27,460 nucleotides of DNA from Tubiluchus corallicola (Eukaryota; Priapulida; Priapulimorpha; Priapulimorphida; Tubiluchidae). Location: NCBI GenBank assembly GCA_030141605.1, contig JAQGDQ010000781.1, positions 68,918 to 96,377 on the forward strand, written 5' to 3'. The notes beneath the pieces are model-generated. The model did no database searches, had not been told where the DNA came from, and was given only the letters and a program-made list of their open reading frames with translations. Both the position numbers and the translations under genes were made by a program. Positions 16,651 to 24,879 of this stretch are shown piece by piece. Numbering within the stretch: position 1 is the first letter of the stretch; each line of letters starts with the position of its first letter.

Positions 16651-17023
16651 TTAGCCCTTTCATACCCGTTGTATCGAGTGGGATACAAGAATATTTTCTG
16701 CCTTTAAAATTAATAAAATTTTAAAACTGACAGTTATTTGATCTGTTAATAGTTATTTTGATTTAAGTCAATAACAATAGACTAAAATGGTGTTAAAATG
16801 GCAAACTAAAAAATCTTCATTGCACAAAAAACTGTGCAAGGAACAGTACTTTAGAGACGACTTTGTACAGATCAGCATAGCACACATACTAAATGTCTCA
16901 AATACTTTAAAAAATTATCAGCAGTTACAAAATTAAGCACATTTTTTGCTTTTGTTCTGTTTTTAAAAAAGTCGGACTTTGTTTTTTTTTATTAAAAAAA
17001 TAATTTGGGACTAAAAGGGTTAG
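16651..17023 (+). mobile_element. piggyBac-like MITE with TTAG flanks (element 16655-17019)
   Basis: Terminal inverted repeats of the type CCCTTTCATACCC / GGGACTAAAAGGG enclose 365 bp with no coding capacity, and TTAG flanks both sides. CCCTTT-type ends and a 4-bp TTAA-like target are typical of piggyBac-related elements. A related copy in reverse orientation lies at 24402-24847. It sits in the intron between the B exon at 16501 and the A exon at 17076. Confidence 0.6.
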
Positions 17024-17075
17024 GTGGAGTAATAAATTAGCAAATCTTTATAAATCTCTATCTTTTTAATTGCAG

Positions 17076-17132
17076 CAGATGGACCAAACAAACAAGGACC
17101 AAAAAGGAACACCACAAGAACAACAAAGGAAG
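17076..17132 (+). CDS. A-type micro-exon (57 bp)
   Basis: The acceptor TTTTTAATTGCAG ends at 17075; donor GTAGGA begins at 17133. Phase 1 reads ADGPNKQGPKRNTTRTTKE. A second CAG follows at once (CAGCAG), so splicing at 17078 would drop one codon and keep the frame. Its donor differs from the GTGGGC of the other A exons. Confidence 0.7.
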
Positions 17133-17282
17133 GTAGGATAAACAGATTTAACTGTGTAACAGGCTTAAACAGTTCAATCTAGGTCAAAATTATAATTGGC
17201 TAATCTTTTCAAAGCAAAGTATAATGTACGATTAACAAAATGCTAGGTGACAAGTTATATCATGTCTTGTAACTATTTCAAA

Positions 17283-17520
17283 ACGAAGATAGATAGATAT
17301 TTTATTTCTGAAAATCAAATTTTCAACACGAGAATTACAAACTCGACGCATACCCGATGGTTTTATCAGCGGGCAGAGCTCGGGTAATGATTTCCAGATC
17401 ATACTAACAATTTGACTCAACATAGCTGCACAGGTATACACACAGATATACAAATTTAGTTGTAAACTCCATGAAGCGAAAAAACTATTTACTAAGCATT
17501 TGTACACATGTACTAAACAA
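17283..17520 (-). mobile_element. Possible retroposon 3' fragment
   Basis: On the minus strand the sequence ends in AGAAATAAAATATCTATCTATC, that is, a poly(A)-signal-like word followed by a TATC microsatellite tail, as in some non-LTR elements. A partly open frame precedes it, but I recognise no RT or endonuclease motif. Confidence 0.25.
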
Positions 17521-17619
17521 ATATTTTACCTATATGATAATCACAGTGATGTGGTTATATGTCCGCTAACAAAGCTATACTATTTAATTCACAAATCTAT
17601 GCATGCATTCATCCAGTAA

Positions 17620-17850
17620 CTTAACTATCGAAACTAAAAACGGAAAGTTTAATGTAAATTTTTTTGAATTGGTTATGCAGACCAGTAAAACTTCTGCAGG
17701 AACAAACCTGTACTGTAACGTTGTTGCATGCCAGCAGACCTAGCAAAAACTACAGTCATAGGTTTGCAGGACTAGCACATTTTACTTTTATGGCTAATGT
17801 TGCAGCTAGTGAATTTACTACATAGTTGATGAAAAACAGTATTACAGGGG
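17620..17850 (+). repeat. Duplicated intron block, copy 2
   Basis: Partner of 16130-16400. The spacing to the following B exon (17951) is similar to that in copy 1. Confidence 0.8.
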
Positions 17851-17950
17851 GGACAAAACTGCTTCATCTTTTCAATGTAATTCTGTATATTAAAGATTTC
17901 CTGAATTGTAACTGCAACCAAATATCAGTCCAAGGATTTATTTTTTCTAG

Positions 17951-18001
17951 CACCAAAATCGCCGTCGGTTGAAAAACAGAAACCTGTTAAAAAAGTCCCT
18001 G
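17951..18001 (+). CDS. B-type micro-exon (51 bp)
   Basis: The acceptor TTTTTTCTAG ends at 17950; donor GTAAGTATG begins at 18002. Phase 1 reads APKSPSVEKQKPVKKVP. It is more basic and Pro-rich than the array B exons, and its K/P/V/E composition recalls titin PEVK-type segments (analogy only). Confidence 0.8.
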
Positions 18002-18170
18002 GTAAGTATGTGCGTTAAACAATCTTCCTAAATATCTTCACCAACATTAGGCAGACCTATTGCTGTATTTGCAACAAGTTACATGTAAGAAACTCCAAAA
18101 TTTAATAACTTTGTTTGAAATTAGGGTAGTATCAAATTTGCTAACCTTTTGTAATTCTACATCTTTGTAG

Positions 18171-18233
18171 GTCGCGCAGCATCATCAACCACAGAAGGAC
18201 CAAAGAGGAGCACCGTCAGAGCGCCAAGAGAAG
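18171..18233 (+). CDS. A-type micro-exon, long form (63 bp)
   Basis: The acceptor CATCTTTGTAG ends at 18170; donor GTGGGC begins at 18234. Phase 1 begins GRAASSTTEGPKRSTVRAP and ends in Arg-Glu. It has the same 63-bp length as the A exon at 15920 and the same weak donor. It forms a pair with the B exon at 17951 across a 169-bp intron. Confidence 0.75.
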
Positions 18234-19061
18234 GTGGGCAAACCAAAATTTACCATGTAACTGACTTAAACAATTTAATGTAGGTCTAAACGATAATCAG
18301 CCAGGTGTTTTACAACAGAGTCTCATTCAGAATCCTGGGAGCCACTGTAACATTAACAACAAATCCAATGCAGTCAGCAAAGCTCAAGTTCCTACAAAAC
18401 AAGATAGTTGAGGGTGAATCATGAGGTTTGAGTTTAGGTGAGACGTTAGTCAATACCTCTCACAATGTAGCAATGCACAATTGTTCAACAGACATGTTGA
18501 GCCAACATGCAATGGGCCAACAAGACTTGCAACAGCATTGGAAGCACTCATGCCAGACAGAGATGTTTAATTCTTTTGTTATTGAACCATAATCATTGCT
18601 TATTTCTTCTCAATGTATAATACTGAGATCAGTTTGTACGGGAAAGTTTTATAGCAAGGAATACTGATGCAGTTGGTTCAGCTGAGAGCAGCTTCATGAT
18701 GTTTTGCATCCACTCTTTTGGCAAAATTTAAACTCCTTAGTTTAACAAAATGGGAATAAGCAGGCAGGGAAGATTGTACAGCCCGTTTAGAAGTCGCCTA
18801 TTCAGTAAGATTACTGGACTGTAGGCAATACGCCTGTTTAGGTTTCATGGCTCCCAGAAATTGACAGTTCCGCAAAACTGCCCACCAGAAATTCTAACAG
18901 AAATCCATGTACAAAGACCTTTGCAGAGCTCTTGAAGGGAGTACCAGAGGTTCTTAAGTGGAGATGAAATCTGGCTTCAACACAGATTTTGCACTGAAAC
19001 CACGCAATTCAAACATGTAATAGTTCCAATAACTTTTTTTTTGTAAGGGCAAATTTTCCAG
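18234..19061. other. Intron with no recognised gene
   Basis: Less AT-rich than most introns here. A 10-bp inverted pair (CTGGGAGCCA at 18335, TGGCTCCCAG at 18848) bounds about 520 bp, possibly an old inserted element, but no target duplication was found and no coding similarity was recognised. Confidence 0.35.
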
Positions 19062-19126
19062 TAACTGAATCACAAAGCAAAGAAGAGGCTCCCTGCACCC
19101 GGTGGAGAAGCACCAGACAAAGAGTC
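19062..19126 (+). pseudogene. A-like exon cut by a solo LTR
   Basis: The acceptor AAATTTTCCAG ends at 19061. The phase 1 reading begins VTESQSKEEAPCTRWRSTR, an A-like start (TES-SKEE), and runs open to the LTR boundary at 19127. It then continues a few codons into the LTR to a TGA. No donor is seen before the LTR. The exon seems to have lost its 3' half through the insertion. Confidence 0.45.
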
Positions 19127-19522
19127 TGTGAAAGTCATGTTTGAAGTTGTAGATGAATCACTTTGTAGAAAAAGAATAAAACACTATACTACATATCTGC
19201 ACAAAACTGAAAAGCGTTTATTAGACTACATACACATATGTAGAATGACTGCTACACTGAACACTGAGAACAAGATTGTCCTGCACTGATCACTGAGAGT
19301 TAGACAGTGACTAGAAGTAGAATCCAGTCAGTATATATAGGTATAGCTAATTATGCAAACTTGGCTTCACAAAAACCATTACTGTAAAACAGGGAGAGAT
19401 CCAGTGAATATGCATATTCACTGGACCGTACAATTATACTAGGGGTGAGTTTAGCTAGTAAAATGTAAAAGGATTAGTTAACAGATGGCAGCACCTAAAA
19501 ATATACAGTTACAATTTCGACA
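19127..19522 (-). mobile_element. Solo LTR, second copy
   Basis: About 396 bp, closely similar along its whole length to 2549-2934, with the same orientation, TATA-like and AATAAA words on the minus strand, and TGTGAAAG...TTTCGACA ends. The flanks (GAGTC and CATTA) do not match, so the original target duplication is missing or has decayed. It carries a perfect 24-bp palindrome at 19401-19424. Confidence 0.85.
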
Positions 19523-19794
19523 CATTACACCAGTAATGGTGTATTTGCCAATACGCTAACTAGGCTTTAGTGTTGGGTACCAAATTTTGAGAGGCAGTTT
19601 TAAAAAGTTCTTATGCCTATAATTTTCATGTGAAAATATATACGTATAAAGACTGCTTGGATAGTTTTGAGCAAATGTTCAGGGCGTTCTAATCCCAATT
19701 GTTCTTCATCTCGAAACAATGAATAAGCCAATAAAGGATCTTCAGTCAAGCAGCCTGTTATCGAAAAGACATAAAACAGAAGTTAAACCTGTTT
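19523..19794. other. Intronic sequence, nothing recognised
   Basis: Unique AT-rich sequence between the LTR and a trinucleotide-rich block. Confidence 0.4.
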
Positions 19795-20250
19795 TTGTTG
19801 TCCTCATTATCGTCATCATCATCATTACCATTGTTGTTGTCATTCTTACATTTCTTGTTTTCTTGCTGTTGCTGCTGTTGCCATTACCATTGTTGTCGGT
19901 TTGTTGCTGTTACTTCTGTTGTCACTGTTGTTGCCATCTTTGCAGTTGGTTGTGCTGCTGTTGTTGCTGGCATTAATGCCGCTGGTGTTGTTCTGTTGTT
20001 GATGCTGTTGTTGTTGTTGCTGTTGTTTTTGCTAATGTAGTCGGTGTGGCCATTGTCGTTATTGATGTGCCAATAAATAGAAATGGATAATGATGACAAC
20101 AGTGATAGTAACGACAATAATGTAGATGATTACAACGATGACGATGGTGATAATGATAATAATGACAGTGATGATGACAGTGGTGATTATGGCGAAGATG
20201 ACAGTGATAATGAAAGTTGCAGCAGCAGCAGCAGCGAGAGTGACAGTGAT
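19795..20250 (+). repeat. Compound trinucleotide-rich block
   Basis: Imperfect GTT/CTG/ATC repeats (to about 20040) change to GAT/GAC/AAT repeats (20083-20215) and a short CAG run (20220-20235). Open frames on both strands follow from the trinucleotide period. Confidence 0.85.
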
Positions 20251-20373
20251 TACACACATGGTTACTACAAATTCCATGCAACGCTTCACCCTTGTGGTAT
20301 TTTTGATAATTACAATGATTTAAATTCAATTCTGGTTTTAAGCAAATTACTTTTATGGAGCTATGGAAAATAA
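20083..20373 (+). CDS. Acidic ORF of doubtful status
   Basis: ATG to TAA, 96 codons. The first half is Asp/Asn/Ser-rich and follows from GAT/GAC repeats. The last 40 or so residues (around YTHGYYKFHATLHPCGIF) are not repetitive. No splice sites link it in phase to the micro-exon gene, and no promoter or poly(A) signal is evident. Most likely it is a by-product of the microsatellite; a small gene or a first exon is possible. Confidence 0.15.
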   Translation: MDNDDNSDSNDNNVDDYNDDDGDNDNNDSDDDSGDYGEDDSDNESCSSSSSESDSDYTHGYYKFHATLHPCGIFDNYNDLNSILVLSKLLLWSYGK

Positions 20374-20429
20374 TGCTCACTTTTCAAATTTTGCACATTT
20401 GTTGATAACAGTTCTTACTCCAATACTAC

Positions 20430-20520
20430 TGTATTTTTACCTTTTATTACTTAGTGCAGTACAGCTGTATTTTTATTTTTAACTGCTTAGTGCAGTACAG
20501 CAGTATTTTTATTTTTAATT
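20430..20520 (+). repeat. 36-bp tandem repeat (two copies plus part)
   Basis: CTTAGTGCAGTACAGCTGTA begins at 20450 and recurs at 20486 with one change, each followed by TTTTTATTTTTAA. Confidence 0.85.
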
Positions 20521-21459
20521 GTCTGAGTGATTGTTTTAAAAACAACAAACATTACATGTGTTTTGTCATCATAGTAGTTATTAAAATGTAGGCAGACAGA
20601 TGAAAGATATGAGTATGCAGGTAGCTCTAGACAGCTAAAGGCAAACGATTAAGCAGCATTTTAAAATGAAAATAAAATCCTTTAATCAAAGACAAATATT
20701 TAGGGTAAAATTTGACTAACAATAATCTCTGTTATGTACTGTTTCAATTACTAGCTACAGTTGTCGAAAGTTTTTTGCTCCGTCAACATTTTCAGTGATT
20801 TGGTTATTAAGCAGTAGTGCTACTAACACACCACAAGCAATTGTAAATTGCTTCTCACACAAGCAACCGTAAACAGCCGCTTATACATAGGGCAGTTTTT
20901 TGCATGAATTTCCACTCAGTTTTTCGGTACTAATTGCTTATCCTTGTTTTAAATTGTGCATTTATACATACTACGATAAACCATCCAAACCATATGTATA
21001 ATACAGAACATAATTAAATTATTAATGCACCATATATATCTGCCTATTTGCCAGTCTTCAAAAGCACTATGGTGGCCAAACGATAGGTCACACTAGATGT
21101 GGTAATACAAATTTTGACAAATTTTTTGTAAGTCTTAAAGATCTGTGCTAAATTTTGATTAGAGTACACATGAGAGTAAAAAGTGGATTTCTTGTCTGCT
21201 TATTACAATGAAAGTTCTGAAGGTGTGAATGCACAACATACTTCATAGAAGACATTGTCACAAAGTTTCGTAAAATCACCTACGAACATTTTTTGCTAAA
21301 TTCATTGATTTGATAAAACAGTTTTCGCCATCTTGATCATTATTATGCCCAATACGTCTTTTGTTGACATTCGGCAGGCAGAATTCTAAAATAAACGAAA
21401 TTTGCCATATAGGCAGGTAAACACAGCAGTAATGCAGCAAAAAAAACTAGACACTCAAT
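20521..21459. other. Intronic sequence with a SINE-like scrap
   Basis: Mostly unique. At 20698-20738 the words TATTTAGGGTAAAA and AATCTCTGTTATGTA match the body of the SINE-like element at 5410-5660. I found no exon-like segment. Confidence 0.4.
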
Positions 21460-21900
21460 CAGGGGCGGAACTAGGGGGGAGCGAGGGGGCGCCCCCCTTG
21501 TCAAAATTTGCGCCCCCCCCCCCTGCAAAATCGGACAAATAATTTTTTTGCAGTGAAAATTGCAGTTCGCATGTAATCATTTTCAATATGAATTAGAATT
21601 AGGTAAAAAAGTGTTTGGTAGCTTCAGTGTATTATTTACTTAAAACTTGTGTGTGATAAATTTCTGTAAATAACAATTTAGTTAGAGGCACATTAATAAC
21701 GTTAGGTTAACTGAGAGTTAATTTTCTCATTATTGCTCTGTCCGCTAAGCCGTCCTACACGTGCTAATTATAGGCCTGCATACAGTATAAAAGGGGTTAA
21801 AATGGGCTTAACCATTATTTAACCACTTCGGATACCTCGCCCCCCCAGAAAATTTTTGCGCCCCCTGCTTGCCACATCTAGTTCCGCCCCTGCACTCAAT
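21452..21900 (+). mobile_element. hAT-type MITE (element 21460-21892)
   Basis: A 433-bp element with perfect 15-bp terminal inverted repeats (CAGGGGCGGAACTAG / CTAGTTCCGCCCCTG) flanked by the 8-bp direct repeat CACTCAAT (21452-21459 and 21893-21900). The 8-bp target duplication and CAGGGG ends are typical of hAT transposons. There is no transposase. Its C-rich and G-rich subterminal tracts stand out from the AT-rich host. Confidence 0.92.
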
Positions 21901-22072
21901 ACTATCCCAGTGGCTTGCCAACACCACTTCCGAGATAAAAGCAAACAATTTTAGAACATCCATCATCATCCAATGAATCATACGATCAGGGACGTGATTC
22001 TGCTCACCACCCTATGCCAGTAGGCCTATACGCAGTGGCAATAGCAATTATCTTCTAACATACTTTTTTCAG

Positions 22073-22128
22073 CCACGCAAAAAAATGCAAGTGATCGAAG
22101 AACAACCACCAAGAAAAGTCCCAGTTAA
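22073..22128 (+). CDS. Terminal coding exon of the micro-exon gene
   Basis: The acceptor ATACTTTTTTCAG ends at 22072. Phase 1 reads ATQKNASDRRTTTKKSPS and TAA at 22126-22128. The Lys/Thr/Ser/Arg-rich composition continues that of the A exons (compare NTTRTTKE at 17076). No donor is needed, and AATAAA lies 188 bp after the stop. I regard it as the C-terminus of the main gene product. The distance from the previous intact exon (18233) is about 3.8 kb, so another exon could be missed in between. Confidence 0.65.
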
Positions 22129-22315
22129 AATGTCTGGAGGATCTCAAACATCGAATTAAATTATTGATTTTATCACGTTTTTACAAGATACTTTCTGATA
22201 CATGGTATAATTTCTTGTAAAATGTTTTAATATAGTAATTTTTAATGAAAAAAAACTATGAAATTGTACTGTTATATTATAATTCCTTAACCTTTTTTCC
22301 TAACCTGCATATATA

Positions 22316-22321
22316 AATAAA
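22316..22321 (+). promoter_or_regulatory. Poly(A) signal of the micro-exon gene
   Basis: AATAAA within ATATAAATAAATAC. A T/G-rich stretch follows (GATCTTGTTTTTG, about 22333-22345). This fits a cleavage site near 22340. Confidence 0.5.
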
Positions 22322-22533
22322 TACACAGGAATTGATCTTGTTTTTGAACAGCATTATAATTTTGCAGCTTTTAAACCGTCAAATGTGTTCTGGTGGACCA
22401 TAAAAGAGAAAGTCATTGACCACAGTCCAGTATCAAATTGTGTTTATAAGGCATAACTCGATCGTTATCAAAAGTTTTTATTCAATACTATTACATCCGA
22501 GTGACGTAGGCCGGTGACGTACTGTGTAGTAAA

Positions 22534-22812
22534 ATCAGCACTAGAGGAACAGTGAAAGTAGTGGAAGCCCCGAAAAACATACAAGAGGCAAGATTGCGAT
22601 GGTATGGGCACATGAAAAGAAGAGTCGGGGAAGATCACGTGGGAAGGGAGGTCATAGAAATGGAAGTGCTGGGAAATAGAAGAAGAGGACGACCCAAGCT
22701 GAGATGATTTGAATGCATAAACGGAGACCTTAGAGAGAAGAACATAAATGAAGAGATGGTCAACAACAGGAATGCATGGAGAAGACTTATTCACAACGGC
22801 AACCCCGCATAG
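22534..22812 (+). pseudogene. LINE reverse-transcriptase C-terminal relic
   Basis: A single frame encodes RLRWYGHMKRR, GRPKLR and a final WRRLIHNGNPA followed by TAG. This order matches the conserved C-terminal tail of many non-LTR retrotransposon polyproteins (RLRWxGHV...GRPKxRW...WRxLI...). A TGA at 22705-22707 replaces the expected Trp codon after GRPKLR, and the catalytic RT domain is absent. It is a 5'-truncated, dead copy lying downstream of the main gene's poly(A) signal. Confidence 0.8.
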
Positions 22813-22850
22813 GGAAAAGCTGGGAAGCAGAAGAAGAAGTTACTTACCGT

Positions 22851-22954
22851 CTAACGTCGTGTTGTGCTTGGCCCAGTCTTTCCCTGGTGAAGTCTTCTAT
22901 TTTTAAGTCTATTAAGTCAATGTTTGGCTTTGACAGTGGGGTAGGCCAATTGGC
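22851..22954 (+). repeat. Duplicated segment, copy 1
   Basis: CTAACGTCGTGTTGTGCTTG and the sequence to about 22954 recur at 23045-23156. Each copy leads into a block of the 29-bp minisatellite, so the higher-order unit is [segment + minisatellite]. Confidence 0.85.
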
Positions 22955-23044
22955 GTACACGGGCTGCCCAAGTAGGATGTGACGTACACAGGCTGCCCAA
23001 GCAGGATGCGTCGTACACTGGCTGCCCATGTAGGATGTGACGTA
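22955..23044 (+). repeat. 29-bp minisatellite, block 1 (3 units)
   Basis: Units of the type ACGTACACGGGCTGCCCAAG plus TAGGATGYG. Confidence 0.9.
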
Positions 23045-23156
23045 CTAACGTCGTGTTGTGCTTGGCCCAGTCTTTCCCTGGTGAAGTCTTCTATTTTGAA
23101 GTCTTTTAAGTCAATGCTTGACTTATAGGTCTGTTGACAATGGAGAAGGCCAATTG
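23045..23156 (+). repeat. Duplicated segment, copy 2
   Basis: Partner of 22851-22954, with a small insertion (CTTATAGGTCTGTTGAC). Confidence 0.85.
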
Positions 23157-23537
23157 GCGTACACGGGCTGCCCAAGTAGGATGCGACGTACTCGGGCTGC
23201 CCAAGTAGGATGTGACGTACTAGGGCTACCCAAGTAGGATGTGACGTACACGGGCTAGCCCAAGTAGGATGTGACGTACATGGGCTGCCCGCCCAAGTAG
23301 GATGCGACGTACACAGGCTGCCCAAGTAGGATGTGACGTACACGGACTGCACAAGTAGGATGCGACGTACACGGGCTGCCCAAGTAGGATGCGTCGTACA
23401 CGGGCTGCCCAAGTAGGATGCGTCGTACACGGGCTGCCCAAGTAGGATGTGACGTACACGGACTGCACAAGTAGGATGTGACGTACACGGGCTGCCCAAG
23501 TAGGATGCGACGTACACGGACTGCCCAAGTAGGACTT
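23157..23537 (+). repeat. 29-bp minisatellite, block 2 (about 13 units)
   Basis: The same unit as block 1, with small variants (CGGACTGCACAAG, GATGCGTCG). 29 is not divisible by three, so the long minus-strand open frames cycle through all phases of the unit. They are not genes. Confidence 0.95.
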
Positions 23538-24401
23538 TAGAGACAGGTCACGAATTGAGTCGTTAACAATTCTGGCAGCGTCTATTGTTCTTGTTTTTTT
23601 AATAATAATAACTGAAAACGTCAGTACACGTTGAGTAATTTATTATACAACTGAGGAAATAAAAGAATTTTAATTCAGAGTTAGCAGAACGGCCAATATT
23701 ATATTTAGCTTCCATTTCAGGCAACTCCAACATTTACTTATGGTATAATTTATCATTTTTTATTTTGTCTCGCTTCACAGGCAGACGATCTGCTTTACTA
23801 CCTATTGGACAAATACTTGTTTTCTGCTAAGTAAACGTGCTAGCAAGCTGCGTGCCCTACATAGTATTTTTCATTAAAGCATACTAAAAGCATTAAAGCG
23901 TTAAGGATACTTAGTTTCATGGTGATATTAATGTTGCTAATAATAATGATGTTATTTTTGTAAAAAATAAATTTGTAAATTGTCATCATTATTCATCATT
24001 ACTATCATCATAAGCACTATTCATCAATATTATAAAGTCACTTTTCTCTAAAACAAATTCAATTTAGTGTTTTATGATGTCATAATTCTCGATTCTCGAC
24101 AGAAATCGCCAGTGCTTTACCTGGGCTACCAATGTACTGCTTTTCAACAATGGGCTTTAGTAAAAGTGTCCTACTTCGGCTAGTGGCGTACTCCGCCCCC
24201 TATGAGCTTATTATAACCATTGGTTTGGTGAGTTTTGTTCACCCAAACCGATTCTGGTATTAATAAATCGTTCTGATTTGAGCAAAATGCCTGTGATCGT
24301 AACAATACTCTAAAGACTAGTGCACTGGATTTCTCCAAACTGTTATAATTATACAGTAGTAACCAATCAAGATCCAATCTTCTTGCATGCTTAGCGTTTA
24401 A
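23538..24401. other. Intergenic, nothing recognised
   Basis: AT-rich sequence with ATC/ATT-biased stretches near 23940-24040 and a hairpin-like pair GGTTTGGTGA/TCACCCAAACC near 24223-24247. No gene supported. Confidence 0.4.
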
Positions 24402-24847
24402 CCCTTTCAGGCCCAAATTATTTTTTAATAAGAAAAAATTTTTCGGCTTGGTACTTTTGTTCAGTATGTCTATCTTGTTTACACATGATAATTATTTTTT
24501 TCTACCTGTGCCCGCGTGCTAAATGTAGCCTGTATCCCACAGGATACGTTGAGATTCAATGGAAGCTTAAAATGTGCTTCATTTTGCAACTGCTGATAAT
24601 TTTTTAAAGTATTTAAGACATTCAGTATGCATGCTATGCTGATCTGTACAAAGTCGTCTCTAAAGTACTGTACCTTTAGCAGTTTTTTATGCTATGTAGA
24701 TTTTCTAGTTTGCCATTTTATTACCATTTTTAGTCTATTGTTATTGGCTTAAATCAAAATAACTATTAACAGATCAAATGACTGTCACTTTTAAAATTTT
24801 ATTAATTTTAAAGGCAGAAAATATTCTCGTATCCCACGGGATACAAC
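24398..24847 (-). mobile_element. piggyBac-like MITE, second copy (reverse, one end missing)
   Basis: TTAA (24398-24401) is followed by CCCTTTCAGGCCCAAATTAT. From 24590 on the sequence is the reverse complement of 16655-16930 (for example CAAAGTCGTCTCTAAAGTAC). The distal CCCTTT end is not seen after 24847. The near-palindrome GTATCCCACGGGATAC lies at 24829-24844, with a variant near 24531-24546. Confidence 0.7.
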
Positions 24848-24879
24848 TGTTCACTAGAATTTAGCTACTGATTATGGCT

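Larger units (their letters stand above)
521..22345 (+). other. Micro-exon gene (gene-level model), low-complexity K/E/S-rich product
   Basis: This entry groups the exons listed below into one + strand gene. The start is outside the window or unrecognised; the end is the stop at 22126-22128 and the AATAAA at 22316. Every accepted exon follows a pyrimidine-rich AG, ends before GT, has a length divisible by three and is phase 1 at both borders. Each junction codon is therefore a G from one exon plus two bases from the next, giving Gly, Ala, Val, Asp or Glu. The predicted chain has acidic 5' exons, then alternating B and A cassettes rich in Lys, Glu, Ser, Ala, Gly and Pro. I see no signal peptide, membrane segment or known globular domain. 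Genes of similar architecture include schistosome micro-exon genes and the PEVK part of titin; that is an analogy of design, not a homology claim. Several cassette copies are visibly broken, so real transcripts probably skip them. Confidence 0.6.

Noticed and set aside
18335-18857. Inserted element bounded by CTGGGAGCCA/TGGCTCCCAG
   Set aside because: The 10-bp inverted pair could be chance. There is no target duplication, second copy or coding similarity.
22912-23528. Minus-strand frames of 100-201 codons
   Set aside because: The 29-bp repeat is read in all three phases in turn, so the reading frame is a by-product of the repeat.
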